The notes under the pieces were generated by a model. It was not told the DNA's origin. It worked only from the letters and a program-made list of their open reading frames with translations, and ran no database searches. Both the position numbers and the translations under genes were made by a program. A stretch of DNA of 17,464 nt, taken from Myxococcales bacterium (lineage in GTDB: Bacteria; Myxococcota; UBA796; SXON01). Where the stretch lies: NCBI GenBank assembly GCA_009692585.1, contig SHYX01000069.1, positions 1 through 17,464 on the forward strand, read 5' to 3'. This document shows, one piece after another, positions 7,429 to 13,808 of the stretch; the first letter of the stretch is position 1, and every line of letters starts with the position of its first letter.

Positions 7429-9207
7429 ATGTCTGTTGGCGACGCGATCGTCATCGAATCCCTGCCCTCGGCCGTCCCCGGCGTACCGCGGATGCTCTGT
7501 CGCACCGCTGGCGGCGTGCTCGAGGAGGCGGTCGAGCTCCCCGCGGACCGGCTCTCCGGGCTCCCGCAAGGCGGCGTGTTCTCGGAGGTGCGGGTGGTCG
7601 GTGCGCGAACGGTGCTCGGCCCCCCGATGCGCGCCCGGCTCTCCGATTTGTCGGCGCCGCCGACCGTGGTCTTGGGCCTGCTGATGCGCGTCCTGGAGGA
7701 CCTCGAGGAGCTGCACCGAGCGGGCGGGGCCCATGGCGCGCTGGCGCTGGAGGGCTTCGGCATCGACGAGGCCGGGGTGTTCCGCATCCGACCCTCGTTC
7801 CATCTACCCGGAGAGCACACGCAGCGTGGCGACATCCACGCGTTGGGCAGCGTGCTGGCCACGCTCGCACCGCCGGACGTCATCGCCGTGGCCCGAGCGC
7901 CCTTTTTGTACTCCGGGTTCGGCATCGACGCACCCCGGGCACGCTTCAGCGACGCACGGGCCGCCCGTCAGGCGCTCTCGGTCGTGGTCCGCGGCCTGGG
8001 CGTGCAGGAAGCCTGCGTCGTCTTTCTGAGCGCTCACCAGGCCAGGCTCCCGTCCCGTCCGGGACCATTCCGCGCTCGCCCGGTGGCGGGTGCCCCCACC
8101 GAGGCCGGCGATTCCCGCACGCGAGATGCGCGGGAGTGGCTCCATCGCTCCCTGGCCGAAGCCAGATCCGTTCGTTACGAACGAGAGGCCAAGCTCGAGG
8201 CGGAGTCCGAGCGCCTCGCGGGCGAGCTGCGCATCATGACGGAGACCACCATCGCCGCCGCCCGAGCCGTGGCCGAGCGCGAGGCGGCGATCATCGCGCT
8301 GCAGACGCGGCAGTCGGTCCCGGCGATGCTCTTCCCCGGCGACGCGCTGCGCACCCGGCCGAAGGCGCCGGAGCCCCGGCCCGCGGCGACCGAAGCCGAA
8401 GCCGACGAAGAGACGCTCGACGCGGCCAGCGCCGGCGGCGTGGACGTCGCCGATCTCCTCGACGTCGTCGACTCCAGCCGGGGGCAGGATGGGGGGGATT
8501 CGCGCGCGGAGGCGCAGGCAGACGACCACGTCGAACCCGACACCCGGCGCCTGCGGGCCCGCGAGGCCGCCCTCGCCGAGGCACGTCGACTTCAGGCGCG
8601 GGAGGCCTCACTCGCCCAGGCGGAGCGGGAGGCCGCCGCGGAGGCGGAGGCGGCGCAGGCCGCCGCGACGGAGGCGGCGCAGGCCGCCGCGGAGGCGGAG
8701 GCGGCGCAGGCCGCCGCGACGGAGGCGGCGCAGGCCGCCGCGACGGAGGCGGCGCAGGCCGCCGCGACGGAGGCGGCGCAGGCCGCCGCGACGGAGGCGG
8801 CGCAGGCCGCCGCGACGGAGGCGGCGCAGGCCGCCGCGACGGAGGCGGAGGCGCGCCTCCAAGACCGCGAGCGCCGTGCGCTGGAAGCCCTGGCGTTGGC
8901 CGAGGCCGAGTTGGCCGCGCGAGCGGCGGAGGCCGACGACGAGGGCTTGGCGGATGAGCCGCCCGGGACGGGAATCGCCCGCTGGGACGGCGCGGTCGGT
9001 GTGCGCGGCGATCCCGCGCGCATGAACGAGAAGGGCCCCGGGAAGTGGACCTTGCAGGGGCGCTCGCGCGAGGAGCTCGCGGCGCAACTGCCCCCGGGCG
9101 AGTCTCGCGGCCTCGACCTGACCCCGCAGGCTGCAGGGCTTCCATGGACGTGGATTCTCGCCGGAACCACAGCCCTCATGCTCGCGGGCTACCTGGTCTT
9201 CGGGTGA
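7429..9207 (+). CDS. Kinase-like (probable pseudokinase), coiled-coil, tail-anchored membrane protein
   Basis: The 592-residue product has no named family that I recognise with certainty. Residues 80-145 look like the middle of a protein-kinase fold: a helix LLMRVLEDLEELHRAGG, then AHGALALEGFGI where kinases have the catalytic loop, then GDIHALGSVLATL where kinases have the GDvyaLG helix. HRD and DFG are both absent and no ATP lysine is evident, so it is probably inactive. From about 215 to 505 it is Ala/Glu/Arg-rich helix, including eight copies of EAAQAAA(T). The C-terminal PWTWILAGTTALMLAGYLVFG (about 572-592) is a single membrane segment with almost nothing after it, so it is a tail anchor with the bulk in the cytoplasm. 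Its stop overlaps the next gene as GTGA. Only 22 bp separate its ATG from the divergent ceramidase-like gene. Confidence 0.8.
   Translation: MSVGDAIVIESLPSAVPGVPRMLCRTAGGVLEEAVELPADRLSGLPQGGVFSEVRVVGARTVLGPPMRARLSDLSAPPTVVLGLLMRVLEDLEELHRAGGAHGALALEGFGIDEAGVFRIRPSFHLPGEHTQRGDIHALGSVLATLAPPDVIAVARAPFLYSGFGIDAPRARFSDARAARQALSVVVRGLGVQEACVVFLSAHQARLPSRPGPFRARPVAGAPTEAGDSRTRDAREWLHRSLAEARSVRYEREAKLEAESERLAGELRIMTETTIAAARAVAEREAAIIALQTRQSVPAMLFPGDALRTRPKAPEPRPAATEAEADEETLDAASAGGVDVADLLDVVDSSRGQDGGDSRAEAQADDHVEPDTRRLRAREAALAEARRLQAREASLAQAEREAAAEAEAAQAAATEAAQAAAEAEAAQAAATEAAQAAATEAAQAAATEAAQAAATEAAQAAATEAAQAAATEAEARLQDRERRALEALALAEAELAARAAEADDEGLADEPPGTGIARWDGAVGVRGDPARMNEKGPGKWTLQGRSREELAAQLPPGESRGLDLTPQAAGLPWTWILAGTTALMLAGYLVFG
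8647..8841 (+). repeat. 24-bp in-frame tandem repeat encoding EAAQAAAT
   Basis: The unit GAGGCGGCGCAGGCCGCC plus GCGACG is repeated inside the coiled-coil gene. Six copies are head to tail from 8698 to 8841 (residues 424-471) and look identical at the base level. Two more copies stand at 8647-8670 and 8671-8691; the second lacks the Thr codon, and a 6-base GAGGCG spacer precedes 8698. Base-level identity points to recent expansion by slippage or unequal exchange. The repeat holds no stop in any frame, which explains long false open frames (Arg/Gly-rich and Pro-rich) on both strands from about 8290 to 9145. Confidence 0.95.
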
Positions 9208-10199
9208 CGGAGCGGCTCGGATGGCGCGATCGTCGCGGCTCTCCCCAGGACGTCGCCCGGTGGCTGTTCTGGGTCAAACTCCGCGACACGCTGGACCCCG
9301 ACCACCCCGCGCGGCTCGCGAAGCTCTACCCGCTCTGGCGATTACACCATGCGCTCGCGACAGGACAGCGCCGCCTGATGGCGGACGAGTTTCGGCGTTG
9401 GCTGGGACGCACCGACGACGCCCTCATCGCCGAGGCCTACCGGATCGCCTGGCGTTGTCACCTCGAAGAGCTGCTGCTCGGCAAGCTCACGCCGACCAAC
9501 TGGCAGCCCTGGCTCGAATTCTCTGGCAACCAGCACTTGGACCAGGCCCTCGCCCGCGGAAAGGGTGCGGTTCTGCTGTTTCCGCACGCCGGCAACTTCA
9601 TGTTGATGCACGCGGTCATGGGGCTGCGCGGCTATCGCTACACCCAATACGCCGCCCGGGGGATGGCGCCGCCCGACGTGGCGCGGGCGCACGCCGAGGT
9701 GTTCGGCAACAATCGTTGGCGGCGCGAGGTGCGCGCGGCGCGCGAGACGAACGAGGATCGGCTGCCCATCCGATTCATCTCACTCGACACCTCGGTGCGG
9801 GAGCTCTACCGCTGCCTCGCTCGCAACGAACTCGTCGGCATCGCCTTCGACGGGCGGATCGGCCAGAAGTGGTCACGCGTCCCCTACCTGGATCGGGTCG
9901 CGCTCCTGAACTCGGGCGGCTGGCGACTCGCGGCGGCGACCGGCGCGTCCATCGTCCCGACCCTGCTCGAGTGCCCCGAAGGCGCGCCCAATCGATGTCG
10001 ATTCGAGGCGCCGATCTTCGGCGACGACCCGAGTGATCTCCGCGAACGCTTTCTCGCCGGCTCCGTCGAGCCGTGGTTACGCGCCCACCCGGCCCACTAC
10101 GGCGTGTGGCTGGCTCACTGCCGACAACGCGCCGCCGTCGACGATCACCCGCTGTTCCTAGACTACGCGCCCGATGATCGCTGGAAGAAGTGGCGCTGA
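9204..10199 (+). CDS. LpxL/HtrB-type lipid acyltransferase homologue
   Basis: The 331-residue product resembles the lysophospholipid/Kdo2-lipid A acyltransferase family, which transfers acyl chains to lipid A or other membrane lipids at the inner membrane. GKGAVLLFPHAGNFMLMHA at 119-137 fits the conserved block around the catalytic His128. AFDGRIG near 214-220 and SGGWRLAAATGASIVPTLL at 237-255 fit the later blocks. The usual motif is H-x4-D/E; here the fifth residue after the His is Met133, so the charge-relay acid is missing or displaced. GTG at 9204 is chosen because it overlaps the previous stop (GTGA) and leaves out a 53-residue extension that lies inside the preceding gene. No clear N-terminal membrane helix is present. 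Coupling to the tail-anchored protein suggests that one may recruit or control the other (inference). Confidence 0.82.
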   Translation: MTERLGWRDRRGSPQDVARWLFWVKLRDTLDPDHPARLAKLYPLWRLHHALATGQRRLMADEFRRWLGRTDDALIAEAYRIAWRCHLEELLLGKLTPTNWQPWLEFSGNQHLDQALARGKGAVLLFPHAGNFMLMHAVMGLRGYRYTQYAARGMAPPDVARAHAEVFGNNRWRREVRAARETNEDRLPIRFISLDTSVRELYRCLARNELVGIAFDGRIGQKWSRVPYLDRVALLNSGGWRLAAATGASIVPTLLECPEGAPNRCRFEAPIFGDDPSDLRERFLAGSVEPWLRAHPAHYGVWLAHCRQRAAVDDHPLFLDYAPDDRWKKWR

Positions 10200-10511
10200 C
10201 GGCCGGCTATCTGGCGTCGCCGAGTGTCGCAGCCGACCCCAAACCCACGGCTTGATCAGCTCGGCGTCGTGCTCCAGGGAGGACGCGGAGTGGACCGCGC
10301 AACGGAAGTGGTCCAGCACCAGGGGATCCTGCACCGAACCGGTGAGGCGCTGAAGTTGCGCAAACATCGCCTCCGGGTTCTCACCGGCGAGGTCTTCCGG
10401 CTCGCGATAGCCCAACCGCGCCAGGTCGGCCGCAATGGAGCTTCCGACTCCCGGAAGGCTCTGGAGCGACTTCACGGCACGATCGGGCGAACGGCAATGC
10501 AGATCGTACAT
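10158..10511 (-). CDS. Small helix-hairpin-helix protein, Cdd1 (pathogenicity locus) family
   Basis: The product of 117 residues (128 if the upstream ATG at 10544 is used) carries SLQSLPGVGSSIAADLARLG, a helix-hairpin-helix of the kind that contacts DNA backbone. LVLDHFRCAVHSA and ELIKPWVWG follow, which match the ends of Cdd1-type proteins. These are about 90 residues long and of unknown role; many genomes carry one. The C-terminal tail after PWVWG (about 25 residues) is an extension that lies antisense to the end of the acyltransferase gene, giving a 42-bp tail-to-tail overlap. Neither start has a convincing ribosome site. The gene stands alone on its strand, divergent from the lectin-like lipoprotein gene. 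Confidence 0.82.
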   Translation of the reverse strand: MYDLHCRSPDRAVKSLQSLPGVGSSIAADLARLGYREPEDLAGENPEAMFAQLQRLTGSVQDPLVLDHFRCAVHSASSLEHDAELIKPWVWGRLRHSATPDSRPSAPLLPAIIGRVV

Positions 10512-10572
10512 GTCCTGGGGATCGGCGCGGGACCGACCGGACATGAGGGGCCGGCCGAGGTACCGTGGGCCG

Positions 10573-11892
10573 ATGCGCGCAATCGTGCTCGGTGTCGTTC
10601 TAGCCGGCTGCTCCGACTACGGCCTCAACGGCGGCTCCAAGCCCGTGCCGGTGGACGACCCGGTGATCGAGGCCGATCCTGGCTCCATCACCGCGACCGG
10701 ACTCTGCGAGCCCGCAACGCGCGACGTGCTGGTGCGCAACTCCGGCGAAGGCGTGCTCAACCTCACGAAGATCGAGGCGCAAGGCGACGGATGGACGATC
10801 ACCACGGCTCCAGCGCTCCCGCTCGCGCTGGAGCAGGGTGAGGCGACGCTCATCGGGGTGGAAGGCACGAATGGTGAGGGACAACTGTGGGTCCAGTCCG
10901 ACGACCCCGAGACGCCGCTGCTCAAGGTGCCGCTCAGCGCGATCCTGAACCGACCGCCGACCGCCACCATCGTGAGTCCGCTTGCCGACGAGGTGCTGAC
11001 CGAGGGCGTGGACACCGTGCTGACGGGGGTGGTGTATGACGCCGAGGATGCGCCGGAGTCACTGCAGGTCAGCTGGTCGGCCAGCGTGGATGGGGTCTTG
11101 GGCACGACCAGCCCGCTCCCCGACGGCTCGACAAGTTGGGACTGGTCCGCGGCGTCGCGCTCGACCGGGCGTCAATCCGTCACCCTCACCGTCGAGGACA
11201 GCTGCGGCGAGTCCGCCGAGAGCACGGTCAGCGTGTGCCAGGACGGGGCGTACAGTTACGACGCGCTCTCGTTGTCGGCCTGGCACTACGAAGGGTCGGC
11301 CGTGTGGGATCCCTCCGCCGACAATCTGCTGCTCACGCCCGCGCTCAGCGATCAGGTCGGGTCTGCCTTCGAGACCACGGCCCCGGTCAACGCCGACAAC
11401 GTCGACATCGCCTTCTACGTGTACATTGGCGGCGGAACCGGCGCCGACGGGCTCTCGCTCACCGCGCTCGACAGCGCGCGGGCGACGTCGTTCCTGGGAG
11501 GCCGCGGCTGCGGCATCGGGTACGGCGGCTCGGCCGACTGCACCGACGGTCCGGCGCTTCCGGGCTGGTCGCTGGAACTCGACACCTACTACAACGGCGG
11601 CGTCGACCCCACCGAAGCGGACCACCTCGCGTTCACCTTCGACGGCGACGTCGACGCCTACCAGGCCTGGGCCACCCTCCCGGAGATGGAAGACACCGGC
11701 TGGCACTACGTCGAGGTGGCGATCGTCGCACCGCACGTCACCGTGGCGATAGACGGTACCGTGTACATCGACCAGGACATCCCTGGGAACTACGCGTTTT
11801 CGGCCTGGGTCGGGTTTACGGCCGGCACCGGTGGTGACACCAACGAACACCGCATCGACGAACTCACGGTCACCGACTACTCCTGCGATTGA
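10573..11892 (+). CDS. Lipoprotein with Ig-like and L-type-lectin-like domains
   Basis: The 439-residue product starts with a short lipoprotein signal (MRAIVLGVVLAGC, Cys13). An in-frame ATG at 10543 would give a more basic leader and cannot be excluded. Residues about 30-125 form a beta-sandwich of the Hydin/DUF1573-like type (DVLVRNSGEGVLNLTKIE, then GQLWVQSDDPETPLLKVPLS). A second Ig-like region follows from RPPTATIVSPLADEVLTEG. The last 220 residues resemble bacterial L-type lectin domains: AFYVYIGGGTGADGLSLTAL, then GIGYGG, then SLELDTYYNGG with the acidic/Asn metal-site pattern, then WHYVEVAIVAPHVTVAIDG. It is likely displayed on the cell surface and may bind carbohydrate (inference). 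No partner gene is directly coupled; an IS3 remnant begins about 40 bp after its stop. Confidence 0.82.
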   Translation: MRAIVLGVVLAGCSDYGLNGGSKPVPVDDPVIEADPGSITATGLCEPATRDVLVRNSGEGVLNLTKIEAQGDGWTITTAPALPLALEQGEATLIGVEGTNGEGQLWVQSDDPETPLLKVPLSAILNRPPTATIVSPLADEVLTEGVDTVLTGVVYDAEDAPESLQVSWSASVDGVLGTTSPLPDGSTSWDWSAASRSTGRQSVTLTVEDSCGESAESTVSVCQDGAYSYDALSLSAWHYEGSAVWDPSADNLLLTPALSDQVGSAFETTAPVNADNVDIAFYVYIGGGTGADGLSLTALDSARATSFLGGRGCGIGYGGSADCTDGPALPGWSLELDTYYNGGVDPTEADHLAFTFDGDVDAYQAWATLPEMEDTGWHYVEVAIVAPHVTVAIDGTVYIDQDIPGNYAFSAWVGFTAGTGGDTNEHRIDELTVTDYSCD

Positions 11893-11980
11893 CGCGGTGC
11901 GGCAACGCCGAAGAGCTACTCCATCCCTGATCGTGATCCGAAAAAGTGGACACTTGCCCCGAGAGCAGTGAGTCCACGTC

Positions 11981-12313
11981 ATGCAGCAAAAAGCGCCAGA
12001 GAAGAAGCCGCCACGTCCGGCCCGTCAACTCACGCCTGAGTTCCGAGCCGGCGCGATTCGCCTCGTGCTGGAGGAGGGTCGGTCGCAGGCCTTGGTTGCG
12101 GGGAACCTCGGGTTACCAAAATCGGTACTGTGCCGGCGGGTGAAGGCGGCGCGGACGGATGCTGGGAAAGGGCATCCAGGTGTGGTGACCAGCACCGGGC
12201 GTGATTGTCTGTCGCGACTTCGCAAGGAAGTGAAGCTGCTCCGCATGGAGAGCGAAATCTTGAATAAAGCAGCGGACTTCATCGCGACGCCCAGAAGGCC
12301 ACCTGGCCTGTGA
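11981..12313 (+). CDS. IS3-family transposase OrfA
   Basis: The 110-residue product is a helix-turn-helix OrfA: LTPEFRAGAIRLVLEEG, then SQALVAGNLGLPKSVLCRRV (recognition helix region), then a leucine-zipper-like CLSRLRKEVKLLRMESEILNKAADF. In an intact element it binds the terminal repeats and, after -1 frameshifting, supplies the N terminus of the OrfAB transposase. It looks complete, but its partner is broken, so it could at most act as a DNA-binding or inhibitory protein. Its stop overlaps the GTG at 12310 as GTGA. Confidence 0.85.
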   Translation: MQQKAPEKKPPRPARQLTPEFRAGAIRLVLEEGRSQALVAGNLGLPKSVLCRRVKAARTDAGKGHPGVVTSTGRDCLSRLRKEVKLLRMESEILNKAADFIATPRRPPGL

Positions 12314-12791
12314 GGGTCATGTGCTGGACGTTGAAGGTGTCGCCGAGCGGGTACTACGCGTGGCGCAATCGGCCGGAATCAGTCCACGACCGCGAGGATC
12401 AGCGCATCGGCGTGCTGATCGGCGAGGCACATGCGCGGAGTCGAGCGAGCTACGGCAGCCCAGGACCACGGACAGCGTGCGGGGCGCGGCGGCGGTGGCG
12501 CCCAACCAGAAGTGGGTGGGCGACGTGACCTACCTGCGCACGCCCGAGGGCTGGGTGTACCTCGCGGTGCTCCTGGACCTTTACTCGCGTCGGGTAGTCG
12601 GCTTGGCGTTGTCTCCGGTCAACGACCGGAAGCTTGCGTTGGCCGCACTGGTGGCGGCGCTGGCCGATCGTCGGCCTGAGCCCGCGTGGATTCATCATAC
12701 CGACCGGGGTAGCCCCTACCTGAGCGAGGAGTACCAGAAGGCGCTGAAGGCTGCCGAGGCCACGCCCAGCAACAGCCGCCGCGGAAACTGC
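12310..12791 (+). pseudogene. IS3-family transposase OrfB, internally deleted and truncated
   Basis: The first part reads VRVMCWTLKVSPSGYYAWRN up to RASYGSP near 12463, in the -1 frame relative to orfA. The usual stretch after YGSPRI is missing. The sequence resumes in another frame with RTTDSVRGAAAVAPNQKWVG, continues through GDVTYLRTPEGWVYLAVLLD and IHHTDRGSPYLSEEYQKALK, and ends at SRRGNC. The first two catalytic Asp residues (GDVTY and HTDRG) are there, but the DDE Glu, which lies after SRRGNC, is lost. The deletion at about 12460 removed roughly 50-60 residues and shifted the frame. It is inactive. Confidence 0.85.
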
Positions 12792-13031
12792 CACCAGATC
12801 GGATCAGCTTCAAGCCCGCTCGCCCCCACCGCGACGAGGCACGCCCGCGCCTCCACCTCGTCACGCACCCGCCTGCCACCGACATCTGGGACTCCTGGTC
12901 CGAATGTCACCTCCGGCAAGAGACAGCGCTGCCGGGGGTTCACCCGCAAGCCAGGTCACTCCCCCAGGGTAGTCGATCCGCCCAGGCTCGGAGACCTCCA
13001 TTTCCGCGGAACCGCCCACACCACCCGCAGG
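12792..13031. other. Junction without a recognised gene
   Basis: These 240 bp lie between the broken end of orfB and the stop of the next minus-strand gene. Open frames pass through, but none has a family-like motif or a sensible start. Nothing resembles the missing IS3 right end. It is probably the scar of the deletion that truncated the IS. Confidence 0.5.
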
Positions 13032-13721
13032 TCAGGCACGGAAACGCGTCAGAACCCGGTTGCTGGGGTAGGGCACCGGGACGCCAGCCCGCTCGGCCAA
13101 CGCCAGCGCGCCGCTGACCTCGATGGGCACCTCGTTGTAGGCACCCCATTCGTGGGTCATGGTTGCATCCAACTTCTCCTGCAACCAGGTCGCCAGCGTC
13201 TTCTTCATCGCCGCCACGTCGCGCGCGAGCCACGCCGTCAGGAACTTTTTCATCGGCCAACCCAGCCCCGCATCGCTCAGCTCGCACAACTTCAACGACG
13301 CCTCCACCGCGGGGTTGTCCCCGACCAGCGCGGCGGCGACCACCCGAGCGTTATGGGCCGCCCCCGCCGGAAGCCACCCGGTCATCGCCAGGAACCCCGG
13401 GGCGACCTCGAGCACGGACGGCGTCGGGGTGATTGCCGCGCACAGCCAGCCTCGACTCAGCGCCACGTCGCTGAACGTGGAGGGGCGTACCTTGCCGGCG
13501 CGGGCCGCGCGAACCCACTCGGCGGTCCGCTCCGCCGCTCGACCGATCAGCTTGAGCGCCTCGTCTTCGCGATCGCTCAGGCAAGCGGCCGACGCGGAGC
13601 GCATCAGATGGTTCACGACGGCGGCGTAGTCCCCGGCCGCGAGCGCGCGCTGCTCCTGCAAGTCCACGCGCAGCAGCACTCCCACCAGGCGCTCGGACTC
13701 GTACTCTGGCCACGCTTCCAT
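13032..13721 (-). CDS. Hypothetical helical protein
   Basis: The 229-residue product is not recognised with confidence. It is almost entirely helical and soluble, with no signal peptide or membrane segment. Visible stretches are AALVGDNPAVEASLKLCELS, WLARDVAAMKKTLATWLQEK and the C-terminal EVSGALALAERAGVPVPYPS. Helical repeats ending in an LALAERAGVPV-like stretch recall Imm49-type immunity proteins, but this is only a resemblance in pattern. ATG 13721 is chosen; a TTG one codon upstream is less likely. Codon use agrees with the surrounding genes, so it is probably real. It is isolated, with an IS remnant downstream and a divergent lipoprotein gene upstream (87 bp between the starts). Confidence 0.7.
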   Translation of the reverse strand: MEAWPEYESERLVGVLLRVDLQEQRALAAGDYAAVVNHLMRSASAACLSDREDEALKLIGRAAERTAEWVRAARAGKVRPSTFSDVALSRGWLCAAITPTPSVLEVAPGFLAMTGWLPAGAAHNARVVAAALVGDNPAVEASLKLCELSDAGLGWPMKKFLTAWLARDVAAMKKTLATWLQEKLDATMTHEWGAYNEVPIEVSGALALAERAGVPVPYPSNRVLTRFRA

Positions 13722-13808
13722 CAAGAGCGATAATACCGTTGCCGGCGCAAAGCGATCGCATCATCTGGGCGTGATCTGCACCACCACTCAGCAACGGACC
13801 ACGGATTG

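Larger units (their letters stand above)
11934..12791 (+). mobile_element. IS3-family insertion sequence remnant, right end lost
   Basis: The left edge holds TGATCCGAAAAAGTGGACAC (11934-11953), which resembles IS3-family terminal repeats. orfA at 11981 follows, then orfB in the -1 frame relative to orfA, the normal IS3 layout. Similarity stops at the SRRGNC motif near 12791. No inverted copy of the left end appears before the next gene, so the right end has been deleted. The exact left boundary is uncertain by several bases. No target duplication could be identified. Confidence 0.75.

Noticed and set aside
7407..7925. Upstream extension of the ceramidase-like frame to 7925
   Set aside because: The extra 173 residues are low-complexity Ser/Pro/Arg, lie antisense to the kinase-like gene, and would bury the lipoprotein signal.
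8647..8841. CRISPR array
   Set aside because: The repeats are contiguous, in frame, without spacers, and inside a coding sequence; no cas gene is near.
8290..9179. Pro-rich and Gly/Arg-rich open frames on both strands
   Set aside because: They arise from the 24-bp GC-rich tandem repeat, which has no stop in any frame.
12321..13733. 470-codon plus-strand open frame joining the IS remnant to downstream DNA
   Set aside because: Only the part up to about 12791 is transposase; the rest runs antisense to the helical protein gene and has no family features.
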